DNA from: Mobilicoccus caccae
GTDB lineage: Bacteria > Actinomycetota > Actinomycetes > Actinomycetales > Dermatophilaceae
NCBI RefSeq assembly: GCF_030161635.1
Contig: NZ_BSUO01000001.1
Location: forward strand, 4,073,199-4,137,198
Length of the DNA stretch: 64,000 nt
Direction of reading: 5' to 3'
Positions within the stretch are counted from its first letter, which is position 1; the number at the start of each line of letters is the position of its first letter. A model generated the notes under the pieces. The model had not been told where the DNA came from. It saw only the letters and a list, made by a program, of their open reading frames with translations, and searched no databases. Positions 47,100-56,237 of the stretch are shown here, piece by piece. Made by a program: the position numbers and the translations under genes.

Positions 47100-48338
47100 A
47101 TGACCACCACCGGTTCGCCCCACCAGTTCGGCCCCAAGCCGACCAACCCGCAACCTCGACCCGACGCGGTCCGCTACACCGCCGTCGAGCGTCCATGGCG
47201 GCGGGAGGCGGCGACCGCGGAGGTCCTCCCCGCAGGCGGCGGCCACACCGCCGACGTGCCGGTGCACGGTGAGGCTGCTCCGACGGCCATGACGGACGGA
47301 GCGACCACGTCCGATCACGACACGTTCACCCACACCGCTGCCGCTCCCGCCGCTGCCACTCCGGTCACCGCGCCCCAGGACGTCCCGGCCGGGTCGATCG
47401 TCGAACGGCCGGAGTACCGGCGCCCCCGCGCGGAGGCGTCCGCGCCGATGGTGCGCACCCGCTCACCGAAGCCGCGCTCGGGCTGGCAGTCCATGGCGTA
47501 CACCCTCACCGGCGGCCGCTGGAACCCCGGCATCAGCGACCGCGAGCAGCGTGAACGTGACCGCGAGCGGCAGATCTCGACGCAGTTGCGCGGCAAACAC
47601 GTCACGGCGTTCTTCTGCCTCAAGGGCGGCATCAGCAAGACCTCGACGACGGCCGCGACCTCGATCGCGTTGTCCGACCTGCGTCCCGACCCGGTGTTCT
47701 CCATCGACGCCAACCCCGACGCGGGTGACCTCGCCGAACGCCTCGTGGGCGGCAGGCTCTCGGGCATCGCGGCTCTGGCTCGCGACATCGACCGCATCGG
47801 CAGCCTGGATGACCTCTCGCGCCACACCGCCACCCGGGGGCGCCTCACCGTGCTTCCGGGTGAGCCCAACCCGACCCTCGGCGACTCGCTGTCGGCCGAC
47901 GACTTCGATGCCGTCATGCGGGTCGTGCAGCGCTACTACTCCTTCGTGCAGGTCGACTGCGGCACCGGTGTGACACACCCGCTCATGGAGGGGGTGCTGC
48001 GGTTCGCCGACACCGTCGTCATCCCGGCGGCGTGGTCGGTCACGGGCGCGAGGCGTGCCGCCGAGACCATCGACTGGCTCGCCGACCACGGCTTCGAGGA
48101 TCTCGCGCGCACGTGCATCGTCGTGTTGACGGCCAAGGACATCGTCTCCTCGGCCGTCGACAAGGATGCGGTGCTCGACTTCCTCTCGCGGGCGGCCGAC
48201 GTCGTCGTCGTGCCTGCCGACCCGCACGTCGCCGACGGTGCGTTGCTGGACTGGGAGGCGTTGCAGCCGGCCACCCGGGAGGCCTACCTCGACATCGCCG
48301 CGGCCATCACGAAGAGGTTCGACGACTCCCCGATGTGA
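47100..48338 (+). CDS. MinD/ParA-type ATPase with disordered N-terminus, EspI-like
   Basis: A 412-residue protein. Residues 1-125 are low-complexity, rich in Ala, Pro and Thr. After a basic WNPGISDREQRERDRERQ segment comes a deviant Walker A, KGGISKTST (175-183), then SIDANPDAGDLAERL and VDCGTG as further ATPase motifs. N-terminal tail plus GGRWNPG-like junction plus SIDANPD resembles the EspI-type ATPases that accompany type VII secretion in mycobacteria and relatives. No DNA-partition partner (ParB) is nearby. AAGGAG precedes the ATG. Role in secretion control is inferred. Confidence 0.7.
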   Translation: MTTTGSPHQFGPKPTNPQPRPDAVRYTAVERPWRREAATAEVLPAGGGHTADVPVHGEAAPTAMTDGATTSDHDTFTHTAAAPAAATPVTAPQDVPAGSIVERPEYRRPRAEASAPMVRTRSPKPRSGWQSMAYTLTGGRWNPGISDREQRERDRERQISTQLRGKHVTAFFCLKGGISKTSTTAATSIALSDLRPDPVFSIDANPDAGDLAERLVGGRLSGIAALARDIDRIGSLDDLSRHTATRGRLTVLPGEPNPTLGDSLSADDFDAVMRVVQRYYSFVQVDCGTGVTHPLMEGVLRFADTVVIPAAWSVTGARRAAETIDWLADHGFEDLARTCIVVLTAKDIVSSAVDKDAVLDFLSRAADVVVVPADPHVADGALLDWEALQPATREAYLDIAAAITKRFDDSPM

Positions 48339-48374
48339 GCACCGACCGCGTCCCGAATCGCGCTGTGTGACATG

Positions 48375-48410
48375 ACGCCCCCTGTCCGGGTCTTGCCCGA
48401 CAGGGGGCGT
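48375..48410 (+). terminator. Terminator after the MinD-like gene
   Basis: A perfect 12-bp stem (48375-48386 with 48399-48410) with a 12-nt loop that itself has a short inner stem (CGGGTC/GCCC). No T-run. It separates the MinD-like gene from the hydrolase gene. Confidence 0.65.
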
Positions 48411-48427
48411 GCGCGTTAGGAACGGGG

Positions 48428-49324
48428 ATGACGTATTCCACCTTCGACGTTCCCGTCCCCGGCGGACCGATGCGCGTGGGCCGCTGGTCCGGCCCCGAGG
48501 CCACCACCACGGTGGTGGCCGTCCACGGCATCACCGCCCACCATCTGGCCTGGGCCCTCGTCGCGCAGGAGCTGCCCGAGGTGGACCTCGTCGCTCCCGA
48601 CCTGCGGGGCCGTGGCCGCTCGCGCGATCTGCCTCCCGAGGTGGGCATGGCCGCGCACGCCGACGACGTCGCCGCCGTGATCCGCGAGGTCGGCGGCCCG
48701 GTGGTCGTCGTCGGTCACTCGATGGGCGGGTTCGTGGCGGCGGTGCTCGCCCACCGGCATCCCGACCTGGTCTCGGGTGTCGTGCTCGTCGACGGCGGAT
48801 TCCCGTTCGCATCCGGGGATGCCGAGACCACCCAGGCCGGGCTCGAGCTCATCAAGAACAGGCTGCGGGCGCGCTTCCCCTCGGTCGAGGACTACGTGGA
48901 GCTGTTCCGGGCCCACCCCGCCTTCGTCGACGACTGGTCCGACGCCGTCGAGGGCTACGTCCGCTACGACGCGATCGGTGAGACGCCGGAGCACCACAGC
49001 AGTGCCGTCCTGGACGCGGTCGTCGCCGATCAGCGCGACATCGCCGCCAGTGACGCGCTCACCGACGCCCTGGCCGCGTTGGCCGAGTCGGAGGCGTCGG
49101 GTGGCAGCGACGGCGCCCCCGTCCGGACGATGTTCCTGCGCGCCCCGCGGGGTTTCGTCGACGACCCGCCCGGGCTCTACTCACCCGAGGCGACCACCGA
49201 GCTGCGTTCGCAGTACCCGGCCGTGGAGTTCCGTGAGATCGAGGGCGTCAACCACTACACGATCACCCTCGGACGCCGCGGCGCTCGCGCCGTCGCCACG
49301 GCGGTGCGGGACATGATCGGGTGA
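48428..49324 (+). CDS. Alpha/beta-hydrolase
   Basis: A cytoplasmic 298-residue hydrolase. The oxyanion region is VAVHGITAHH, the nucleophile elbow GHSMGGFVAAVL and the catalytic His in EGVNHYTI; the likely acid is in the intervening strand. The cap domain lies at about 130-230. Substrate unknown; similarity is to esterase/epoxide-hydrolase-like proteins. TAGGAA and a G-run lie just upstream of the ATG. Confidence 0.85.
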   Translation: MTYSTFDVPVPGGPMRVGRWSGPEATTTVVAVHGITAHHLAWALVAQELPEVDLVAPDLRGRGRSRDLPPEVGMAAHADDVAAVIREVGGPVVVVGHSMGGFVAAVLAHRHPDLVSGVVLVDGGFPFASGDAETTQAGLELIKNRLRARFPSVEDYVELFRAHPAFVDDWSDAVEGYVRYDAIGETPEHHSSAVLDAVVADQRDIAASDALTDALAALAESEASGGSDGAPVRTMFLRAPRGFVDDPPGLYSPEATTELRSQYPAVEFREIEGVNHYTITLGRRGARAVATAVRDMIG

Positions 49325-49479
49325 CCTGCCGCGGCGTGGCCGGCCGGCTGCACGACCTCGGGCCGCCTCCCAACGGAGACGGTCCGAGGAACGGGCGGTG
49401 CGCTCATCGGGCACCCCCGCGGTCACGTCCCGGGGGCTCTGCGTGGCCGTGGTGCTGGTACGACGTCGTGGCTTGTGGA

Positions 49480-50537
49480 TCAGCCCGTCGTCGCCGGAGC
49501 GCTTGCCGGTGGGCGCACGACCCACTGCTGCATCTCCTCGAGGTAGGCGTCCTTGGCCTTGGGGTTCTGGGTGAGCGAGCAGCGACAGTAGTCCTCGCGC
49601 TCGTCGAAGTAGGTGTCGAACGTCATGATGTCGGAGTTGGCGTTCATCCAGCGCATGACGCGTTCGATGAACTGCGGGTTGTCGCCGCCGGACTCGTTCG
49701 AGCCGGGGATGACGCCCCATTCGGGAACGGCGAACTCCTTGTTGCGTGAGCGGGCGAAGTTGCCCCAGAAGTCCCACCCGCCGGGCTGGGTCAGGTGGCG
49801 CTGCCAGCGACGTTCGTCGTCGTACGGCGGACTCCAGTCGTAGGCGTCGATGCCGATGATGTCGACCACGTCGTCGCCGGGGTAGGCCTTGGTGGCGTCC
49901 TCGAGCGAGTTGCCCTTGCCCTCGTTCGGGTTGAAGACGATGCGGAGCTGGGGCCCGCCCTTCTTCAACGACGTCGACGCGTTCCGGAACGCCTTCTTCC
50001 ACTCCTCGACGTTGTCGTCGGTGGCGCGCCAGTTCCAGTTGACGATGTTCATCTCCCAGCCCGGACGCACGTAGGCGGTGGGGTACTTCTCGGCGATGAG
50101 CCGGCCCATCCGCTCCCACTGGTCGTTGTCCTGGCCGCTCGCGGCACGCTCCAACGACCCGTCGTCGGGGAAGAGGGGCAGCGCCACGTTGAGGGTGCCG
50201 GAGAACCCACTCGGGATGGCCATGTCGCTCAGCCACCACTCGTTGAACAACGTCTTCCACGAATCGCGGGTCGGTGAGACGCCGATGACGTCGAGCGGAC
50301 GACCGCGGAGTTGTTCGAACTCGGTGGCCAGTTCGGCCTGGTTGTGCACGACCCCGCTGTCCCACTTCAGGCCACTGCGGACGCCGATCTCGGGCGCGTT
50401 CGGTGCGCGGGTGTGCGGTGCGACGGTGGTGGTCGAGGGCTGCTCGGGCGGCGGTTCGCCCTCCTGCGTGCAGCCCGCCAGGAGCAGCGCGACGGCGGCT
50501 CCGACCGCGACGGCCCCCGGACGCGGCGGTTGATCAT
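49480..50537 (-). CDS. GH26-like glycoside hydrolase lipoprotein (frameshift as read)
   Basis: Start ATG 50537 with GGAGG upstream gives NRRVRG, then the frame is lost. One base added to the five-C run at 50514-50518 continues as AVAVGAAVALLLAGCTQEG, a lipoprotein signal peptide with lipobox LAGC. The mature part has a TIM-barrel with YVRPGWEMN (likely acid/base Glu) and FAVPEWGV (likely nucleophile Glu), as in GH26 beta-mannanases and related endo-glycanases. About 350 residues. It probably degrades or remodels an external polysaccharide. Alone, with no sugar transporter nearby. Confidence 0.75.
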
Positions 50538-50628
50538 CGATGTTCCTCCCCAGCTGGATCTCCGGGCCATCCTAGACGAGCAGGACGGGTGCCTTGACCG
50601 GCGTGCGGGCGCCGACGTCGTGGTTCCG

Positions 50629-50640
50629 TACCCTGGGCCC
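50629..50640 (+). promoter_or_regulatory. Putative leaderless promoter of the first CNNM gene
   Basis: TACCCT (50629-50634) ends 6 nt before ATG 50641, the same box as before the capA-like gene. No ribosome-binding site. Confidence 0.4.
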
Positions 50641-52034
50641 ATGACTTCGGCCTGGATCTTGACCGGCTGCGTCGTCCTCCTCATCGCTCTCAACGCCCTC
50701 TTCGTCGCGGTCGAGTTCTCGTATCTCACCGTCGACAAGGGGGCGGTGGAGCGTGAGGCCGACGCCGGTGACGCGCGCTCGACACGGGTGATGGGACACC
50801 TCCGGTCCCTGTCGAGCCAGCTCTCCGGAGCGCAACTCGGCATCACCGTGACGAGCCTGGTGGTCGGCTTCATCGCCGAACCCTCGATCGCCACGCTGCT
50901 CGGTGCCGCCTTCGGCGCCTTCGACTACACGGGCCCCGCCGCCACCGGCCTCGCGTTCGGTGCGGCGTTCGTCATCGCCACGTTCAGCCAGATGGTGTTC
51001 GGCGAGCTCGTCCCCAAGAACTGGGGCATCGCCGAGCCGATGCGCGTGGCCAAGCTCGTCGTCTGGCCGCACACGGTGTTCATGACCGTCTTCGGGTGGG
51101 CCGTCAAGCTCTTCAACGACGGCGCCAACCGCGTCGTGCGCATGCTCGGGTTCGAACCCACCGAGGAACTCGCGCAGGCACGCACGGCCGAGGAGTTGCA
51201 GTCGGTCGCGCGCCGCTCGGGGCAGGAGGGGACCCTGGACGAGGCGACCGCGGAACTCCTCGCCCGCTCCATCGAGTTCGGTCGCCTCACGGCCGGCGAG
51301 GTGATGAAGCCCCGCCCGCAGGTGGAGTTCCTGCACGCCGAGGAGCCGGTGCAGGCCGTCCTCGACGCCGCGATCCGCACGGGGCACTCGCGGTTTCCGG
51401 TGATGGGCGAGCACGTCGACGACATCGCGGGCCTGGTCCACGTCAAGCAGGCCGTCGGCGTCCCTCTGGGCGACCGCGGACAACTGACGGTCTCGGACAT
51501 CCTCGTCGACGCACCGGTCGTGCCGGAGTCGATGACCCTCGACCCGCTGCTGCGCCGCCTGCGCGAACCCGGGTTGCAGCTCGCCGTCGTCGTCGACGAG
51601 TACGGAGGCACCGCCGGGATCGTGTCGCTGGAGGACCTCGTCGAGGAGATCGTCGGCGAGATCGACGACGAGCACGACCGCGGCCCGCTGATGTACCGCC
51701 GGGCGGGACGGGCGTGGATCGTGTCCGGCCTGCTGCGCCCCGACGAACTGGGTCAGTTGCTGCAGCTCGACCTGCCCGAGGGGAGGAGTCGGACACCCTG
51801 GGCGGGCTCGTCACCGAGATGCTCGACCGGCTGCCCGACGCCGGTGACCACGTCGTGCTGGACGCGATGGACGAGGTCAACCGCGACGGCAACGACCTGC
51901 CCACCCCCGCGTTCGTCGACGTCACCGTCATGCGCCTGGACGGGCACCGCGTGGCCTCGCTGCGCATCACCGTGCGCCGGCCGCACGCCAGCGTCGCCAC
52001 CTCCGTCGCGGCTCTCGGAAGGGAGGAGGCGTGA
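50641..52034 (+). CDS. CNNM/CorC-type membrane protein with CBS domains, first copy (frameshift as read)
   Basis: An integral membrane protein linked to divalent-metal (Mg, Co) homeostasis. The DUF21/CNNM domain holds several hydrophobic segments with GAQLGITVTSLVVGFIAEPS and MVFGELVPKN. A CBS pair follows (HSRFPVMGEHVDDIAGLVHVK; AVVVDEYGGTAGIVSLEDL). The frame breaks after LDLPEG; one base added to the GGGG run at 51780-51783 continues as EESDTLGGLVTEMLDRLPDAG, the C-terminal CorC/HlyC domain. About 464 residues restored. The stop overlaps the second copy by 4 nt. Confidence 0.85.
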
Positions 52035-53071
52035 ACGACCTCACCTCGTTGCTCATCCTCGTCGTGCTGCTCGCCCTCAACGCGTTCTTCGTCGGGGCCG
52101 AGTTCGCGCTCGTCTCGGCCCGCCGGTCGCAGATCGAACCCCGCGCCGCCGGCGGATCCTGGCCGGCCCGCGCCACGCTGCGGGGGATGGAGAACGTCTC
52201 CCTGTCCATGGCGTGCTGCCAGCTCGGCATCACGATGTGTTCGCTGGGGATCGGTGCCGTCGGCGAGCCCGCGGTGGCGCATCTGCTCGAGGTCCCGTTC
52301 GAGGCGATGGGGGTGCCGTCGGCGTTCGTGCACCCGGTGGCGCTGGTCATCGCGCTGATCATCGTCGTGTACCTGCACATGGTGCTCGGCGAGATGGTGC
52401 CCAAGAACATCACCCTGGCCGGCCCCGACCGCGCCGCGCTCATCCTCGGGCCACCGCTCTACCTCGTCACCATCGTGTCCCGGCCCGTCATCTGGCTCAT
52501 GAACGCGACCGCCAACCTCGTGCTGCGCGCCGCCCGCATCGAGCCCAAGGACGAGGTCGCCTCCGCGTTCACCAACGAGGAGCTGCGTCACTTCGTCGCC
52601 GAGTCCGGTCGCGAGGGACACCTGGACGAGGACGAACTCTCCCTGCTGCAGGGGGCGCTGGAGTTCGAGACGCTCACCGCGCGTGACGTCACGATCCCCA
52701 CCGCCGACCTCGTCACCGTTCCCCCCGACGTGACGATCGCCGAGGTGGAGGAGCTCGCGAGCCGCACGGGGTTCTCGCGGTTCCCCGTCCTGGAGGACGG
52801 TGAGCTGCGCGGGTACGTGCACCTCAAGGACCTGTTGGCCATCGACGTCGACATGCGTGACGAGCCGCTGCCGGCCGATCGCGTCCACCCGCTCGGATGG
52901 GTGCAGGCCGACGACCGGCTGCGTCAGGTCATCTCGGTGATGCAGGAGCACAGCCTGCACCTGGCTCAGGTCGAGGGGGTCTCCGGTGGCGGCGTCGTGG
53001 CGCTGGAGGACGTGCTGGAGTCGCTCGTCGGCGAGGTCCGTGACGCCACGCGGGTGCCCGGCACGCGTTGA
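52031..53071 (+). CDS. CNNM/CorC-type membrane protein with CBS domains, second copy
   Basis: A 346-residue relative of the preceding protein: CNNM domain with FVGAEFALVSARRSQIEP, CCQLGITMCSLGIGAVGEPA and MVLGEMVPKNITLAGP, and the CBS pair with TGFSRFPVLEDGELRGYVHLKDL. It lacks the C-terminal CorC domain of the first copy. The pair is thus asymmetric, probably forming a heterodimer. The GTG start overlaps the first gene by 4 nt. Its 3' end overlaps the convergent AI-2E gene. Confidence 0.9.
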   Translation: MNDLTSLLILVVLLALNAFFVGAEFALVSARRSQIEPRAAGGSWPARATLRGMENVSLSMACCQLGITMCSLGIGAVGEPAVAHLLEVPFEAMGVPSAFVHPVALVIALIIVVYLHMVLGEMVPKNITLAGPDRAALILGPPLYLVTIVSRPVIWLMNATANLVLRAARIEPKDEVASAFTNEELRHFVAESGREGHLDEDELSLLQGALEFETLTARDVTIPTADLVTVPPDVTIAEVEELASRTGFSRFPVLEDGELRGYVHLKDLLAIDVDMRDEPLPADRVHPLGWVQADDRLRQVISVMQEHSLHLAQVEGVSGGGVVALEDVLESLVGEVRDATRVPGTR

Positions 53072-54306
53072 TTCTCCGGTGAGCTCGCGATGAGGTAGGA
53101 CACCCATCCGGCCTGCCGGTCCCCGTCGATGAGGATCGCCTTGACCAGCAGGGTGGCGGGCAGGGCGAGCAGGGCGCCGAGGGGCCCGAGGACCCAGGTC
53201 CAGAAGAGCAGCGAGACGATCGAGACCGTCGGAGTCACCCCCACGGCGTCACCGGCCACCTTGGGTTGGATGAGGGACTGGATGACGAAGTTGAGCACGC
53301 AGTAGGCCACGATCACGGCGACCGCCGTCTTCGGCCCCTTCTCCAACAGGCCGAGGAGGGCAGGCGGGATGAGGCCGATGACGAACCCGATGTTGGGGAT
53401 GTAGTTGGTGAGGAACGAGAACACGCCCCACACCAGCGCCAGGGGGACGCCGAGGTACATCAGCACCCACGTGTCGAGGACCGCGACGATGAGCCCGAAG
53501 ACCGTGGTGACGATCCAGTAGCGACGCACACCCCGGGCGAAGTCGCGCAGCACGGCGGACACGTGCGGGTTGCTCTGCCTGATGAGGTCGAAGCGGCGGC
53601 CGACGCCGATCGTGTCCATGGTGAGGAAGAACAGCACCGTGACGAGGACCAGCAGCAGCGACAGGACACCGGTGAGGTTGGACAGGACCCCCTGGAGCAG
53701 GGTGAGGCCCTGCTGCGCGAAGTTCTGCCACTGGGTGGAGACGGTGTCCTGGATGGAGTCGACGAGTGCCTGTTCGGTGATGCCGCGCGTCTCGAGCATG
53801 GCGAGCATGTCGAGGTAGAGCCGCTCCACCTTGGGGATGTACCGCGGCATCTCCAGGACCAACGCGGCGATCGACCACCCCAGCAGGGCGAAGAACCCGA
53901 TGAGCACCGCGATGACCACGAGGCCCGTGAACACCGCGGCGAGAGGCCCCGGCAGCCCCCGGCGCCGCAACCATCCGTGCATCGGATAGCTGGCGATGAC
54001 GAGGTTGAGCGCGAGGAAGATCGGTGCCGCCACCTCGGACGCGGCGCGCACCCCCGCCATCCCGACGACGAACGCGGCGAGTCCGACCGAGACGGTGAGG
54101 AAGTGGGGCCAGCGGGTACGGACCAGCGGTTCGGCCGGAAGCTGCGGTGGCAGCTGCGGCACCTCCCGCGGGGAGGGTGGGACGACGGGACCCTCGGGGA
54201 TGCGTCGTCGGACGTTGTCCAGCAGAGCCGATGGGTCGGGCATCCGCAGGCGCGCGACGCGGCGGCGCACAGATGCGGGAACGGACGGTCGGCGGGCGAA
54301 CGGCAC
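52966..54306 (-). CDS. AI-2E family transporter
   Basis: A 446-residue polytopic membrane protein: about eight hydrophobic segments, with the C-terminal family core NYIPNIGFVIGLIPPALLG and the end region GPLGALLALPATLLVKA. Members export small molecules or act in Na+/H+ exchange; the quorum-signal role of the founding protein is rarely demonstrated. GTG 54306 is tentative, as GTG 54342 and ATG 54243 are also possible. The last 106 bp overlap the convergent CNNM gene, and the C-terminus there is Ser/Thr-rich and unlike the family, so it may be a read-through tail. Confidence 0.8.
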   Translation of the reverse strand: MPFARRPSVPASVRRRVARLRMPDPSALLDNVRRRIPEGPVVPPSPREVPQLPPQLPAEPLVRTRWPHFLTVSVGLAAFVVGMAGVRAASEVAAPIFLALNLVIASYPMHGWLRRRGLPGPLAAVFTGLVVIAVLIGFFALLGWSIAALVLEMPRYIPKVERLYLDMLAMLETRGITEQALVDSIQDTVSTQWQNFAQQGLTLLQGVLSNLTGVLSLLLVLVTVLFFLTMDTIGVGRRFDLIRQSNPHVSAVLRDFARGVRRYWIVTTVFGLIVAVLDTWVLMYLGVPLALVWGVFSFLTNYIPNIGFVIGLIPPALLGLLEKGPKTAVAVIVAYCVLNFVIQSLIQPKVAGDAVGVTPTVSIVSLLFWTWVLGPLGALLALPATLLVKAILIDGDRQAGWVSYLIASSPENQRVPGTRVASRTSPTSDSSTSSSATTPPPETPST

Positions 54307-54616
54307 GTGTCCACGATAGGGCCCGACGCCGGGAGCAGGCACACGATCCGATCCGGACAGGGTGCATCACCGTTCCGGATCGCCGCGCCGGGAGCGCTGA
54401 GGAGAAAAAGGTCACCGAACGGTATCGAACGGGCGAACTCGGGAGTTCGGTGTAACGGCGGCTCGATACCGAACGATCACACGTGTGAACACCCGGGGTG
54501 GAGAGCCGCACCGACGACCGGCCAGGGCCGGAAGAGAGGTCGGTGCGAGGCGCGTAGAAGCGCGAGCGGCCCGGCGTCCGAGTGGACGCCGGGCCGATCC
54601 GTTTGTTCCCCCGCGG
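54307..54616. promoter_or_regulatory. Intergenic region upstream of the AI-2E gene with nested inverted repeats
   Basis: No gene is supported. CGGTATCGA (54420-54428) and TCGATACCG (54463-54471) form an inverted repeat, enclosing a 6-bp palindrome around GG (54435-54448). The sequence CCGAAC recurs on each side. This lies upstream of the minus-strand AI-2E gene and could be an operator; no regulator gene is adjacent. The terC terminator occupies its right end. Confidence 0.35.
54568..54595 (-). terminator. terC terminator
   Basis: A perfect 12-bp stem (54568-54579 with 54584-54595) with a 4-nt loop, 22 bases beyond the terC stop on the minus strand. Confidence 0.75.
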
Positions 54617-56056
54617 TCAGCGGCGGGTGCCACTGTCAGGGTCGGTCGCGGGCGGACCCGCGTCGTCGGGTCGGATGTCACCGCTCTCCCGCTCACTGGG
54701 CTGCGAGGTCGGCGCGCGGTCCTCGGCTTCGGCCTTGCGCATCTCCTCATCGCTCGGACGCGGGATGTCGCCCGGTTGCGCTCCAGCCTCGGCGAGGTCG
54801 CGGTCGATCTCGTGCTTGTGCTCGGCGATCCGCCGCTCCGCCTGCGCGCGCAGCTGGGGGTTCTCCGCGAGGTACCCGTCGTGCTGACGGTGCGCCTCCT
54901 GGAGCTTGCGGTGCAGGCCCACCTCGTCGCGCACCAGGGGACGGAACTTGGGTTCCACCTTGGCGAGCTGCGCCTCCTCGGTGAGGAGTCGGAGGTAGTT
55001 GCGCTCGCGCTCGGCCGGGTCGGCTTCGTAGCCGAGGTCGAGGTACTGGTCGACGTGGCGGCGGGTGTTGTTGATGAGCGTCTGCGCCTTGCCCTTGCGG
55101 GAGAACAGCGAGGCCAGGACCGTGACGACGAGGACGCCGACGATGACGGTGAGCGAGATGTTCGTCTCGATCTCGATGACGGGCACCGGCTCGCCGTCGT
55201 TGATGAACGGCAGGTTGTTCTCGTGCAGGGCGTGCAGGATGAGCTTGACGCCGATGAACGCGAGGATCGCCGACAGGCCGTAGGACAGGTAGATGAGGCG
55301 GTCGAGCAGGCCGTCGATGAGGAAGTACAACTGGCGCAGACCCATGAGCGAGAACGCCGTGGCGGTGAACACGATGAACACGTTCTGGGTGAGGCCGAAG
55401 ATCGCGGGGATCGAGTCCAGCGCGAAGAGGATGTCCGTGCCGCCGATGGCGATCATCACGAGCAGCATCGGCGTCATGACGCGCTTGCCGTTCTCGTGGG
55501 TGAACAGCTTGTCGCCGTCGTAGTCCTCGCTCGTGTGGAAGAACCTGCGGGCCAGGCGGATGACGAAGTTGTCGGCGCCGTGGTCGTCCTCGTCGCTGCT
55601 CTCCTCCTTGAGGAGGTTGCCGGCGGTGTAGATGAGGATGAGGCCGAACAGGTAGAAGATCCAGGCGAACTGGTTGATGAGCGCCGCGCCGAGGAAGATG
55701 AAGCCCGTGCGGGCGAACAGCGCGAAGACGATGCCGAAGAGCAGCACCTTCTGCTGGTAGGCGCGCGGCACCCGGAAGCTGCTCATGATGATGAGGAACA
55801 CGAACAGGTTGTCGACCGAGAGGGCCTTCTCGGTGATGTACCCGGCGAAGTACTCGGTACCCATCGTCGATCCGCCGAACAGCCACACGCCGACGCCGAA
55901 GACCAGGGCGATCCCCACGTAGAAGGCGGACCAGACCGCCGCCTCGCGCAGGGTGGGCACGTGCGCCTTGCGCACGTGGAAGATGTAGTCGAAGAGCAAC
56001 AGACCTGCGATGGCGACGATCGTCGCGATCCAGACGGTGGTGGACACCTCGGTCAT
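54617..56056 (-). CDS. TerC-family integral membrane protein with long C-terminal tail
   Basis: A 479-residue protein. The TerC domain (about residues 5-320) has its metal-site motifs in EKALSVDNLFVFL and GTDILFALDSIPAIFG, with about nine hydrophobic segments. TerC proteins export Mn2+ or take part in metal handling and tellurite resistance. A C-terminal cytoplasmic tail of about 130 residues is charged and helical (ERERNYLRLLTEEAQ, RRIAEHKHEIDRDLAEAG), longer than in E. coli relatives. The ribosome-binding site AGGAG is 12 nt from the ATG, wider than usual. Confidence 0.9.
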   Translation of the reverse strand: MTEVSTTVWIATIVAIAGLLLFDYIFHVRKAHVPTLREAAVWSAFYVGIALVFGVGVWLFGGSTMGTEYFAGYITEKALSVDNLFVFLIIMSSFRVPRAYQQKVLLFGIVFALFARTGFIFLGAALINQFAWIFYLFGLILIYTAGNLLKEESSDEDDHGADNFVIRLARRFFHTSEDYDGDKLFTHENGKRVMTPMLLVMIAIGGTDILFALDSIPAIFGLTQNVFIVFTATAFSLMGLRQLYFLIDGLLDRLIYLSYGLSAILAFIGVKLILHALHENNLPFINDGEPVPVIEIETNISLTVIVGVLVVTVLASLFSRKGKAQTLINNTRRHVDQYLDLGYEADPAERERNYLRLLTEEAQLAKVEPKFRPLVRDEVGLHRKLQEAHRQHDGYLAENPQLRAQAERRIAEHKHEIDRDLAEAGAQPGDIPRPSDEEMRKAEAEDRAPTSQPSERESGDIRPDDAGPPATDPDSGTRR

Positions 56057-56237
56057 CGTGAAGTGGAGCTCCTGTCAGGGGGTCGGCCACGCCGGGGAGA
56101 ATCACCGGCCCGGGCGGCGTCGTCGGTGATCGCCTGGGTATGACGCTTGAGGGGGTCAGGGTGTTCCCAGCAGGCGCCGCCACGAGGTGTCGCCACGTGA
56201 CCCGCCAATGCTGCCACGGCGTGAGGTGATCGACCTC

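Noticed and set aside
45606-48338. Integrated plasmid or partition locus
   Set aside because: A ParA-type ATPase and an excisionase-like HTH are present, but no ParB, integrase, replication gene or att-like repeats are visible, and base composition does not change.
54485-54616. Small plus-strand coding region from the GTG at 54485
   Set aside because: It runs antisense through the terC terminator and gene, is Arg/Gly-rich in the way of shadow frames, and has no ribosome-binding site or recognisable domain.
56057-56237. yybP-ykoY manganese riboswitch upstream of terC
   Set aside because: Such switches often precede terC/alx-type genes, but the conserved loop sequences are not recognisable in the 180 bp upstream.
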